Shown here: in pieces, positions 23,816-36,009 of the stretch | Layout of the letters: every line of letters starts with the position of its first letter | Numbering within the stretch: the stretch's first letter is position 1 | Assembly (NCBI RefSeq): GCF_001039355.2 | Contig: NW_019775746.1 | Span: 305,496 to 369,495, forward strand | DNA from: Lingula anatina | Taxonomy: Eukaryota; Brachiopoda; Lingulata; Lingulida; Lingulidae | Direction: 5' to 3' | DNA length: 64,000 nucleotides | Translations under genes and position numbers: made by a program | The notes under the pieces: generated by a model | The model's database searches: none | What the model was told of the DNA's origin: nothing | Seen by the model: only the letters and a program-made list of their open reading frames with translations

Positions 23816-24879
23816 GAATCAAGAAAATAGAGATCAGACCACTGAGTAGTGTACTAACTCATGTTTCATTTTCAGTTTAGCTGGCATGGAGGAGTTCAGA
23901 ATCCATGCTGTTTTGGTATCTCATTTTGCATTTTGAAATAGTTAAACACAATACAAGATACTAGTTTATGAAGAGAAGACTGAGAAAAAACATGTACAGA
24001 AGATAATGTAAGAAAAAGGAGACTGCCTTAGAATATATCGAGTCAGAAAAACCTCGGATAGAAGAATGAAATAGAATAGGATAGCCTGGAAAAGAAACAG
24101 AATGTGTATATTTTAGGTCTATCACCAAGCAAGGAAAAGCTTAAAGTTTGAGCATATATATGTAGTCACCTGAGTGTGTGTGCATGTATGTATGTATATT
24201 ATTATTTGATCAACATACCGTAGATATCAATTTGACTCAATTTTTAAAATTAAAAGATAATTGTGGTGATTTTGATAAATCCTCATATACATAGATATTT
24301 CAATAAAAAGAATGAAGACATCAGTCAAAAGATGACTGCAGTATGGTGCCCCTGTATGCAGTTTTAAATGACATTGTACTTTAAATTACGTTGAGATTAG
24401 ATGGAAATGACAAGATTGAAATAAAATAAAATAAGATAGAATATCAACTTATTGGTGTATCTTTCATTTAAAGTAAACTTATTTATTTAGGTAATGTTTA
24501 AGCATCTTGTGTTCTTTACAAATTATTTCTCTGTCACCACTGAGAACATGTTTAAGAAAGATGGGTCATCCTCTACAGAGGGATCATAATCCTCTTTAGA
24601 CTACTGTGTATTTTTAATGGAAGAATAGCCCAGTGTTCAACTTCATAGTCCGTCCATGGATACAGGAAAGATATATGAGCTTTGAAATGTTTTCAAAACG
24701 TACCATTATACATGTCATGATTATAAGTTTGTCAGTTTTGAGTGCTAAAAGTGATGCTTTTTAGGATAAGTTAACATGGTCATTGGTCATCTGTTAACCT
24801 GGCAGGGGCTATCTCTACTTCCAGCCTGGCTCCACAAAGTAGCATTAAAGCTGTTATAATTATAAGTAGTGTTAACTGT

Positions 24880-25260
24880 GTTGTTGCAGTGTTGTTAAAT
24901 GGATCAGGTCAGTGGGCCGAAATCTGCCGCTACACCTGCCCTGACGCTGGGCGACAACGCATGACAAGTGGGAGTTTTCATTACCCAAACCCTCAATTGA
25001 AATTAGGAACATTATTTTCTCATTTATCTTCTTTAGGTGGAAGCAGAGAAAAGTTTTCTCTCCTGTATACTCCCTCTTTGTTCAAGGACTTGTGGACAAA
25101 ATCAGTGGGTTTTCTCGAAAAGATGCACATCCCAGCACGAGACCTGTGTCTGCGGCGCAATTAATTTGCAATTCTTCTTACATGCTCTGCGTAGCTGAAA
25201 CATGTCCCATCTGCGGTGCACAATTTGTACGACTTGAATTTACACTTTTTCAGCTTTGAG
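24880..25260. promoter_or_regulatory. CpG-retaining island open in several frames; enhancer or hidden exon
   Basis: About 14 CpG occur in 350 bp. The block is bounded on the left by a usable acceptor (GTTGTTGCAG, exon side from 24890) and has a second acceptor-like TCTTCTTTAG at 25036. On the plus strand one frame is open from 24889 to 25164 (91 codons), a second from 24945 to 25258 (about 104 codons, including CPICG), and a third for about 52 codons after 25036. No peptide is recognised. Simultaneous openness of several frames points to composition rather than coding, so a conserved non-coding element is my first choice. Confidence 0.3.
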
Positions 25261-27036
25261 ACTGTATTAATTTCACATTATTCCACCCTTGTTGTACAAA
25301 CGTTGTGAATTGTAGGTACATTTCAAGTAGATCATATTCCCATTAGTTTTGGGTGCCCAGGGCTTTAGCTTTGTAAGTGAATAGTAGATGATTCCAATGA
25401 TTTTTTTTTTACTCACAAACCAAGAGAGTTGATACATTGCAGAAAAAAAAAAACTCTTTTACTCGATTCCCAAAGTAGCCCATTGTAGTAATAGCAATAA
25501 TGTGAAGACGTCATACATTTATAGATTGACTGATCTTTTTAGCACTGAATTAAATAAAGGAGAGAGAGAAAGAAATAAGAAAATGATAATGAAATAAAAG
25601 GTTGACAATAAAATGAAAGCATCACAGATTACTGCCCAAAAAGTGATTGTAATGGGAAAATAGTTTCACTGTATATGTAAATAATTATATTGAAGAATGT
25701 TTATGAGAATTAGGCTCATTTTTTAAAAATATTATTGCCAGTTTTATCCAAATTTCACCTTTACTTGTTCACAACTGAGATGTTCACAATAAAGTGTCTT
25801 AAATTAAAAAAAATATATGGGTCTAATTTTCATGAGTATTTTTCAATATGTCCACCACACTGTCCAAGTTACAATACCATACAGCTGTGCAACACTTATG
25901 TATCTCAAATGTTTATTGGAGAAATTTAGAGAATATACTTCATTTTTTTCTGAACTTAACGTAGAATATCATCAGGAATAATGAACATGTACCAGTTATT
26001 GGGCTTTGAAGAAAATAAGTTTTTTTTTAATGTGAACAACAGAAAATAGGTGGGGATGTGAACAAGAGGTACATAACCCCAATTTGTGCCAACTTAGAGA
26101 ACTACCATAAAATAGATTGTGAAATCTCAGGGGGAACTCTTCAATTTTTGCAAATGATTAAAATAAGCAGGAAATTAAATGCGTATTATTTGGTTATTAT
26201 ACTTGACATCTTGTTTTATTCTATTTTCTTATATATAATAAGCCCTTTTGAAAGGTAGATAATTGAATGCATAAACAAGCAATAAGTTGAATTTCTCATG
26301 TAAATATATAATAACAGCAGCACTGTGTTTTTCAACTCAAAGTTTATCTATAATTCAAAGGTGAAAAGAAGTACAAGGGAATATACGTATGTGGTTTGAA
26401 GAAGAACAAAAAAAGACTGGGGATTTGTACAGCCTGTGTTTCAATTATTCATGAGAGGAAAGTAAATGATTCACCAAACATCAGACAGTGGCAGAAGTTT
26501 GTTCCCAATAAAACAGAATAATTTATGAAATAAGCTCTGCTGGCAAAGACTCATTGAGGTTCATGTCTTAAAAGTGGAAAACAAAAGAGTGAAATATGTT
26601 TAGAATTCAACTTGGCAGAATTTGCATTCTCGTTGAAAAAATTTGATCATGTTAGGTATTAATTTCAGTTTTAAAAGAATCTTAAGCAGGAGCCAATATT
26701 AGTGTAGTGTACAGTGTAGTGTTTCAGATCTCTATTACTGTGAACTCATGACACTTGTAGTGGCTATAGCTGCTGTCACACTTTCATATAAAATCTGAAT
26801 TGTTAGCACATAGTTGTAAGTATCTTGACTTCCAAATGCTGCTTTTGTATTGGAGAGTGTATCAATCCAGATGTTGGCCCTAATTTATGTACCATCAAAA
26901 TTTCTTTGATATCATTGTCACTACAACTAACTTTGGGAAACTGATAGATATTGTAAATGTTGTTGCCAGCTAAGCTCTTTCAAGTTTTTGACCACACTTA
27001 TTGATGTCAGGATGGTTTGCAATTTTTCATGTTTTC
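25260..27036. other. Gene-free, CpG-poor stretch
   Basis: AT-rich unique sequence; no feature recognised. Confidence 0.5.
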
Positions 27037-27038
27037 TC

Positions 27039-27081
<43 letters not shown>

Positions 27082-27120
27082 TTTGTTTGTTTGTTTGTTT
27101 GTTTGTTTGTTTATTTATTT
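27037..27120. repeat. (TTTA)n then (TTTG)n microsatellite
   Basis: About 11 TTTA units run directly into about seven TTTG units, then back to TTTA. Confidence 0.95.
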
Positions 27121-30100
27121 TGATCATTTTAGTTACATTGAGTCAGTTTTAGAGACTGGACGTACCTGTCATCTTTCTTAACAAGGAAGAGATCTGGTTT
27201 CTCAAATAGGAGGCAATGTATGAATTATTCTCTGCTTACTTTGAGGTATCTGCATGGGATATTGGCTAGTTTAGTTGTGTTTAAAAGCTTGCCACCATTA
27301 CTAAAGCATAACACCCATTCTGTTAACTCACAATGGTCAGTCACATTTGATGACCACCTGCTCCTTGTGTCAGTCAACTTCAAAGATTTGACAGCTGCTT
27401 TTATTTTTACTTTTTTCTATTTTTGAAATTCTTCCTATCTATAGAGAACTTTTTGAATAACACGCTTAAATATTATTCTATTGATCAAATTAATCAGGTT
27501 GATAATTTAGGTTGTTCATATTTTTAAAAAGTAAGAATACTTCATATTGATGAAATTTTTAACTTGTAAGAAAAAGGAAAGAAAAAACAAGCAACATGAT
27601 CATGTTATTTACAAATTGAAGTTCCCTTTTTCATTCATTAGTTTGTTTTAATCTCAGTTTTGTCAGTTTCGTATAAAGTTTATTTTTAGCATTTTCATAA
27701 TTTTACCATTGAATTTGTATAATATGTTGTGTTTGGTCAAGCACTGTAACTTTATTAATCACTATTACAGCAGCAGATGCAGCAGAAACGTGTCTTATAA
27801 ATAATGTTGAAAAATGTATAGAAATTACACCTACAAATTTAACCCGCTTATCAAACGAATAAAGAAAATTTGATATATACATATAAATTATAGGCAAGGA
27901 AAGCAAAACAAAATAACAAGAAGAGTTGAAGCAGTCAAATTAGAAGAAACAAATCAAATAACTTTAAATATTACAGTGAATGCTTGTATTCTTAGGTTGA
28001 TTAAGATGAAGGCTAGTTCAATGACTCATGCAATGTACATGTTCCTAATCACAGCAGCAACTGTGGGCAGTGTCATTAACAGTGTTGACAACTAAAAAAA
28101 CAACTTACTTGGTAAAATTAATCATTGGAAATTCATTTTATCTTCAGATTTAATTAAGGTAAAACAGCTCTGTGGCATGCTATCAATAATATTTTTCACT
28201 AAGGGATTTAAAAGATCACGCAGGATCACACAAATATAGCAATTCATGGAGTAAGGTGTAGGTGTCACATTATTAAGAATAATTATGGTTCTGCAAATTT
28301 GATTTTTATTACATGTTCTTGATTGTAATGAGAAAGGAAATAACCAGGATCTGTTTTATTGATTAGTTATTAAAATGATTGAGACTTCACCTGTCTGACA
28401 GTGATGTCACACCTACTTTACATTATTATAAAATGTCAGATTTTCTTCAATTATATCTTAATTTTGTAACACTATGTTTTAGATTCACTGGAACTTCAAG
28501 TAAGGGATTCCAGCAATTAGATTTGTCTTTGTAATTGCTTATATCAGTTTTGGAAGTGATTATTTACTAATTTAGACAGTTGTATACCAAAAAAATTCTC
28601 TGTACTTTGTCTGTTTTCTCATGAACACCAAGGCGTACCCAGAGAAAATCAGTCACCGGAAAATTAATATCAAATGATAGGTATTTTTAAATCAACTTTG
28701 TGAAAAAAAAGCAAAACATATTTTTTATATTTTGATTTGTTGCTATTTCTGTGTGTAAGTGGTGGACATCCTCCTAACACTGATTAGCCAGAAGTTTAGG
28801 GATATCTGCTCAGGATGTCTTCTTTTTTCTGGTAGGAAAGGTTTGCAATAGGACTCACTTTGTAGTATTTTTCTTTTTTATTTACTGTTCACCCCAAAAG
28901 GCCAGTTTTGCGTAAGATCTTGCCCTCTATACATACATTTTTGAACACATTTTGATATGTTCTATTTCTGCACATTTCTGTAAGACCTGCCATAAGGAAA
29001 ATATTCATGTTCCAAGCTCTCTAGTACACCTGTTTGATCAGTGAACTTCTAATTACAGAAGAAATATGTTATTTGTGAATAGTTGGGGTGGGGTGGGGGG
29101 GGGGGGGGGGGTCAACTGTTTACCAGAGAAGCACAGGTGGTTTTGTATGGTCAGAGAATAAATGGAACTCTTGTGCCTACCTACAAAGGGCAGTAGGGAG
29201 GTATTTTTTCCTTAGATATATTTCTCAAGCTGGAACATAGATAATTTGGAAAACATAAAAATAGAAGTGAGTCATGATAGAAGCTATTTAGGTTTAATAT
29301 ATAACCGTTGTTCGATTCAGAAGGAATGTGGCTTTTTAACAAATTTTCAAGTTCGCAGTTACTTGTGTGGAGATTGCAAGTGTTAAGCTAAAGACCAGTT
29401 GGCAAGGAATGCATATTTTTTATAAAATTTTCCACAAACTCTGTGCAACTTTTCATTTTTTAAACTGAAAATGAATTGCCCTCAACCATTCTTCTTACAG
29501 ATCTTTTTCTCTTCCATTCCTCACATTTATTTTGTTGTTTTATGGTGTTCATTGTGATTACCCTGTCTAGCTTTTATACTGAAAACAAACTTCAGTAGAA
29601 AAAAAAAGTTCAAAAGAAGTGTCAAAAGAAATAAAAATTATAAATGAATACTAAATGAAAAGATTACTATATAACAGTTTAGTAAAATTGAAAAAAAAAA
29701 TCTATTTTATGTTTGTTTTTTAAAAATTAATTTAGATAGAGAAAGTACATTTTTTCACTGAAAGTTGTCAGCAGCCAAATGTAGTTCATTTGTGAAGGTC
29801 ACAGTGCCCATAGTTTGAATATGAAAGGGAATTTGATAGCAAATCCTTTCAAAGAATGTGACACAAAGGAAAGAATGTGCCCATATTGGGAGAGACAGTT
29901 GGTTATTTTGAGTGATGTAAGAGAAGAGTGATAAATATTTCTCTCATGGTAATTTCATGCTGGCAGGTTCGTGCCTGGAAAAAATTAAGGAAACAATCCA
30001 CATTTTATTTTTAAAAAAATCACTTTGTTAATCATTAGTTGTAATTGAATCTCTTTCAGACCTGATAAATAATATTACTTCTTGTTAAATATAAATTTAA

Positions 30101-30270
30101 AAGTAATGAAGTCTTCGAAGCATGCAACATATTCTGCTGGAGAGCTCTTGGTCAGATTTATTAAAGTATTTTGATTTTACTCAAATTTGTTCCAGCACAT
30201 TACTTGAATTAAATCATTTTAGTAAGGAAATTTTGGTTTTTATCATACAAATTAAGGTATGTTTTTTTAA

Positions 30271-30287
30271 TGCAAAAAAAAAATAAA

Positions 30288-30319
<32 letters not shown>

Positions 30320-30352
30320 AACAATAATAAAATAATAATAATACTAATAAAA
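30271..30352. repeat. (AAAT)n / (AAT)n microsatellite
   Basis: An A run, then AAAT tetramers, then AAT trimers with minor interruptions. Confidence 0.9.
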
Positions 30353-30549
30353 CCTGTCAGCAATTGTAAAGGTACTGTTCTGTACATGAAGGAATTCTTC
30401 TCAGCATTTCGATGAGAAAATATCTTCCAGAACATTTTTCCACCAGTCATGGTTGAGGTTCTGCAGCCTCAGGGGAAAACCATCAGTCTCATCAACTTGA
30501 TTGGACAGTTAATGGAGGCAGTTTTCACCTTTCCACTAATTTTAGATAA

Positions 30550-30670
30550 TTAACAAATGCGGTGAGAGTTTGAGGGGATGGGGGCGATATTGCCACCCGC
30601 GAGGGGAGATGCTAAGGGTACCTGGGGCATCGTTAAAGTGTCTTTAGCAAAAGGAGGACGGTTTTATGTC
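30550..30670. promoter_or_regulatory. Small CpG-retaining island
   Basis: It has at least six CpG within about 120 bp (for example GGGGGCGATATTGCCACC and CCCGCGAGG) in a region that otherwise has almost none. Just upstream, AACTTGATTGGACAGTTAAT near 30496 is a CCAAT/TALE-like core. Candidate cis-regulatory element by composition only. Confidence 0.25.
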
Positions 30671-33600
30671 ACACCTGCTGATGGCCTCTGAAAGAGTGCC
30701 ATAGAGAGACAACTGATTCAAAAGTTATGATGACTCTTGATAGCTCATTTTATGGTTAGTTAACCACCTAATGTTACTTTCAGCCTATCTTTCTATGGGA
30801 GATGTAAGTCTTGAGTATTTTTTCTCAATCATGAATGTCCAATACCTGCGGCAATGTGCTTTTTGACAAATGAGAGAGAGGGAGAGAGAGATGGGCTAAG
30901 GGGGGGAGGGGAGGAAGAGAGGGAGACTAGTGTTTCTTGTCATGAGAAATGAAAACAGGGATGTTTTTTGAATTGATCATAAATTTTCTGAAAATCAGAT
31001 ATTTGATAATACAAATAGCATGAAAGTTGTTTTTATTTGATAATTATGATTAAGCCCTTAATGTAAAAACCTGCAAGTTATACAAAACTTTATTGCTGAT
31101 TGTGTGGCGTTAACTTCTTAAAGTAGAAAACTCAAAATACTCAAATTTTGAATGTTCAAATTCCAGAAATGCCCTTACAATATTTTCAAGGCTTTGAAAT
31201 TTGCAAATAATTTTAAAATTGGTAATAATAAACCTCACATTCAGCTTAAAATATTCAGGATCCTTAGGTGAAAACACATTTATGAAAATTAAGTTTAACC
31301 TTTTTCCCTCTGGTAGTATGAATAATTATTAAATGTTTATCAGTTATATATTTTGCGTACAGTTATGCAATATTTTAGATTTGAAATTTGCATGCAGTAA
31401 ATTTGTACCATTTATATTTTTCATTTTTCATTCTTTTATTTGATCAGTGAACTTCAAGGAAAGTAGCATTTTAGAATTAGTTAAATAATACTTATGGTAA
31501 AAAGACTTTGCGCCTCTAAACAAACCCTCCTGAATGCTTTATGTAACAAACGGAACAATTCATTAACATCCTATTTTGGTTATAATGGCCATTCTCTTTT
31601 ACTTTTTGTAGATTTTTATCGTATTTTATTTGTTTCTGTTACACAAGGAAGTTTTTCCTTGCCTAAATATTCCATACCATTGGATTCATATTGCCACTTT
31701 TTTTGTAAAAAAAAAAAGACAAATATGAAAAGCAGCTTTTTAGGTGAAAGTGGCCAAAGCACCAACACTGCTAAGTAATTCATGGCTTTTTATAACCTCT
31801 ATACAAACATGTTTAATTAAATATGTCTGTTGTTAATGGGATAATTATAATGATCATAATCTTTACTGATGGAGTTAATTAAACTATTTTCATTTTTGAT
31901 CAGAAGGATTAGGGCAAGGTTATGGTATCTTATTTTTTTATTTATACAAAAGAGAGAGAGTTTTACTGCTGCACTTTAAAGCAAAGAAACAAGTATGGGA
32001 ATATTCATTGGATTCATGACTTGCACATTTCCCGTTATCAAAAGCCAAGTTTATTTAATCAATTATTAACTCAGTACATGAAAGAGTTGAGTTGTGCTTG
32101 GCTATTTTCTCTCTTATCCTAAAATAATCACTAGTTGTGCCTGTGCAGATTGAGATCTTTCTTAAAATGCATCGGTTACATCTTTAATCATTGCAGTTTA
32201 TTGATCATATCATGATCATTACATTTCATGTCGATAGTGAATTACAAGTTTGCATATCATGATTATTGGAACTGCTGATTCTCTTCTGGGGGTGCTACTG
32301 ATGTGAATGTGTCAGTACCATGCAGTTGGAATATTCTTTAAAAATTGTGCAACATTGAAAAATTCAGTTATATAACACGTACTTGTAACCTTTCTGTTTT
32401 GAGTGAACGGTAATTTGACCAGCTTGCTGAAGTTGGTCCTCCCACCATATGGTTATATGCAATGTGATCATCCATATCTTGTTGTACAGAAATTTGCATC
32501 CTAATTTTTTTTATTCCCAATAACACATTGGCCAACATTCTTGCTGCTTCTCCGACAATTTTGGTGACACCATTTTAGTTTTTTCAAACATCTTTACAGC
32601 CTTACTTACAGAATCAAAAATTATTTCTGCAGAGATCCTTTTAAGTTTGCTTTGAAACCATTTCTATGAATATTTCATAGTTTTTAAATCACTTTCTATA
32701 AACATCCAACATCTTTGTTGCAGAAGCATGGTGGCTTATTATGGCTTATTGTGGTTATCTTTTGCTGTTAAAAAATTCTGGCAGATTGACGTGTGTCTGT
32801 GTTACATAACATATGTATAATGCACCTTGCTGTAAATGACAGCTGTATTTCAAGTGCACAATGCAAGTTTCATGACAAAAGAGGGTTCTTTTTTGCATAA
32901 TGTTTACAGCTGTTCTATCACACATGATGTATTTATGCCCAAACATTTCGTGATACATATACTTTTTTGTCAAATCTTTCATCTGAATCTGTAGCTCTTT
33001 TTTAAAGGTTGATGTCAATTAGTCGTGGTTCGTATTTTCTGTATTTTTTACCTTTTTACGGATTTTTTATCCAAAATCAGTTGAACATGTTTTCTTAAAC
33101 AGAAATTGTGGAAATTATGACAACACCATAAATATGTTTTAAGAAGGAAAAAAAATTCATTGGCAGGGTTGTGGTTGTCTTATAACTACAGCTGTTTCTT
33201 GAAAGATTATGATATATTTATGACTAAAAGTTGCTTACTTTACATTAAGGTTGTGCTTCTAAATAAGTCATGGGGCTGGAGTGTACCTTTGGTACCAGTA
33301 TCAAAGTTACAGCAGACTGCTCTGCCTACTGGGAGAGATCAACCCTCTTATGACAAGAAGTTGCTTAATGCAAGAGGGTTGTTGTGGACAGATGGTTTTT
33401 CAAACATTTAATAAAACATGATTCTCGAGACAGCATGCGGCTTTCATTTTGGGCCCTATCTGCAACAATTTGAATTGTGTTATTTCACTTCAGTAGCATA
33501 CAGACAAAAACAAAAGTTGGCAGTAGTCACAATTATAGAATTTCAACAATGATTTTTAAAAATATGAGCACATAAAATTTGTGATATTTCAGATGTATCA

Positions 33601-33928
33601 TAGGCAGAATCATTCATTGTCTTCATGTCATAGGTTGATCATTGATGGTTTAATTGTGGATCTTTTTCTACATGTCATTGATGGTGCCATTGTACAGAAA
33701 CCATGGCAAACCATTGACATCAACAGTTACGGTGGTCAGGCAATACTGTCACTGGTCATTGTTACTGGTATTGCTTCGCTACAACCAATACAAGATATGT
33801 TTTTCATAATGTTTGTGCCAGATGAATCTAGTGAAAAGGTACAGGTATGATAGGGAATTCAGAGGTGTGTAATTTAAAGTAAATCAATTTAATAAATTTA
33901 AACCTGTTACGTACAGTGTAGGAAGGTG

Positions 33929-34114
33929 CAGGAAGTGTGATGTTGAGAGGGCACCGCATTTACCAGACTTGAACCCCTCCCCCAAATTTTTTTATCTGTG
34001 GGGTATCTAAAGGATAAAATGTACCTGAACCCAATTGATGAACCTAACACAACAGTTGCAGCAAAAATTGGGGAAATCACCAAAGAAAGTTTGACAATTT
34101 TGTGTGACATATGA
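33929..34114 (+). pseudogene. Fragment of a Tc1/mariner-type transposase, frameshifted
   Basis: Conceptual reading gives GSV in one frame, then PDLNPSPKFFYLWG in a second frame (from about 33963), then YLKDKMYLNP in a third (from about 34004), ending at a TGA at 34112. The order GSV...PDLNP..FF.LWG-YLKDK.Y is the familiar C-terminal signature of Tc1/mariner-like transposases (commonly PDL.P.DFFLWGYLK..VY), covering the region of the last catalytic acidic residue. At least two frame changes and a stop show that it is dead. The upstream frame at 33581-33850 does not obviously belong to it. Confidence 0.65.
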
Positions 34115-34979
34115 AAGTATGCCTCCAATGTTGCAGAAACCATTTGGAGCATTTATTTACAAAGCAAGTAATTTTTATGCAAAGTGACCAAGATAACTGA
34201 AATTTTGGGGAATGATTATGTACATATTGAAGTTTAAGCCCAGCAAATTTCTTAAAATTTGATGGACCTTTGTACGATTTAATAAAATTGGTCAAAATTG
34301 GAGGATGGATCAACAAAGATAATTGGATGGCTCTCAGTAAATATGTCTTATCTGCTCCTGTTCAGTAATTATCTCTTGAACTTTATCAGTATATGTGAGT
34401 GCTCCACTTGATTTGTGGACAGTTATTGTTTTATCATTTGATTTTTTTCATATATGTATATACTGCAGTATAGTAATGGACAGTCGCCTCTATTTGTATG
34501 CTTTTTGCACTTCATGGTGCAGTTTACTTCATTCTTTACCAAATTGTTTTTGTCACAGACCAAATAACATAAAGATGTGACAAAATTGCAATACATGTGT
34601 ACTTATGTTTGATCAACAGTGTTAATAATGCTGACATTATATATATTAAACCTCCAATGCCCTTTAAGTTTGTTGTGTTTTCTGTCATTGCCACAGGGAC
34701 ATGTCTTTGTCACAGGTAGATATAAATGTCACCCCTATGTCTCTTAATATATATCAACATTATATTCAGTATTGATGTGAGATACTTAGTTGTATAAGTT
34801 TAGCAATAACCATTCCATAATATTCCATCTACATTGGAACCTACTTGTTTGTTAAACTTGTTAGGTAATTCATATAGACACACATTCACGCACACAAACT
34901 CGCACACACTGTCAAAATATCAAAATACATAAAACCTTTTGCAAATTTACAATGATTATCCAATCATCTTGTCCCTAAA

Positions 34980-35420
34980 TATTTTTGTCTGTCACCACTT
35001 TGTGAGCGAGTTGACAAGTGTATGACACGGAAGTGTCACCCATCTAGGAACTTTACCGTGGGTGGCCCCCCTCATTAGCGCCCCGCTCGGCTTGGGGGCC
35101 AGTGGCAGTCTGTGTGGCGTGCTCTCATTCATCACATTTTACCTACTAGTTATGGCAGGTTGGGTCACCCCTGGGGGTAAAGTTGTGAACCCCAGCAGCA
35201 TTACTCATGATTATAGTACCAGCTTGCTCTATGACTCGCGACTCATCATGTTTTTTTTTCTCTCCATTTTAACAAGCTTGAATTGGGGTTATGATGATTG
35301 CCTGGCTGTGTAGGCTAATGACAGCAACATGTGGGAGGGCTCTCGTTGAGCAACACGGGAGGCCTTGCAGAACACGAGCAGGAGGTGAACTCGTGATACA
35401 CACGTCAGTGACGTCTGTCA
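34980..35420. promoter_or_regulatory. CpG-retaining island with TALE-type words, candidate distal enhancer
   Basis: It stands out in CpG-poor surroundings: at least 14 CpG in 440 bp, with CATTAGCGCCCCGCTCGG near 35071. TGTCA/TGACA words start at 34990, 35012, 35023 and 35034 (four in 49 bp), with another at about 35416. GACAAGTG at 35013 resembles an NK2-type site. The same word is clustered in the Irx intron. Confidence 0.4.
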
Positions 35421-35922
35421 TACCAGGTCAACAACCTAACACTTTGTCATAAATATCTCATTGAATTATAATCCATTATTATAATTTCTTAATTTATCAC
35501 CCTCACCCATAATAACATATAGAGTTATAAAAGAACAGAAAATATTGCTGAGACTGCAGTGACCTCGGATTGACCAAAATAAAACCATTTTCCTATAAAC
35601 ATGTGGGAGTTCTCTGAGGGCACTTCACGAAACTGGCCATGCAGAATGGGATTACTCAGATTTATATGAAAACCACCTTTGAATTGCATGTATATTATAT
35701 TGGCACACATGTGTGCATACATGATGTTAATATGTTTGAGAACAGACCTCACACAGTCCGAGATGTAGAGTAATGGAAAGAGCAGCATCAGGGCCAGCTG
35801 GTCAGATAGTTAGACATACATGAGGAAAAATAAATCTTTTCTGGAAGTTTGGAATATTTTGGTTCTCAGACTCTGTTCAGTGTTAGACTAGAGTAGAGTT
35901 TGGCTTTAAAATAATTTAGAAT

Positions 35923-35924
<2 letters not shown>

Positions 35925-35955
<31 letters not shown>

Positions 35956-36003
35956 GGGGGGGGGGGGGNNNNNNNNNNNNNNNNNNNNNNNNNGGGGGGG
36001 GGG
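35925..36003. other. Assembly gap inside homopolymers (poly-T, poly-G, N)
   Basis: About 30 T, then 14 G, then 25 N (35969-35993), then 10 G. Such a run is typical of a sequencing or assembly break in a homopolymer, so local length is unreliable. Confidence 0.95.
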
Positions 36004-36009
36004 TTGAGG

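Larger units (their letters stand above)
27121..33925. other. Long gene-free, CpG-poor stretch
   Basis: AT-rich unique sequence with homopolymer and simple repeats (poly-G at about 29092-29111, GA/GGGA tract at 30871-30926). Apart from the islands listed separately I recognise no gene, RNA or transposon. Confidence 0.5.

Noticed and set aside
33581-33850. 89-codon plus-strand frame just before the transposase relic
   Set aside because: Its residues do not match the expected upstream part of a Tc1/mariner transposase, and it has no other recognisable domain.
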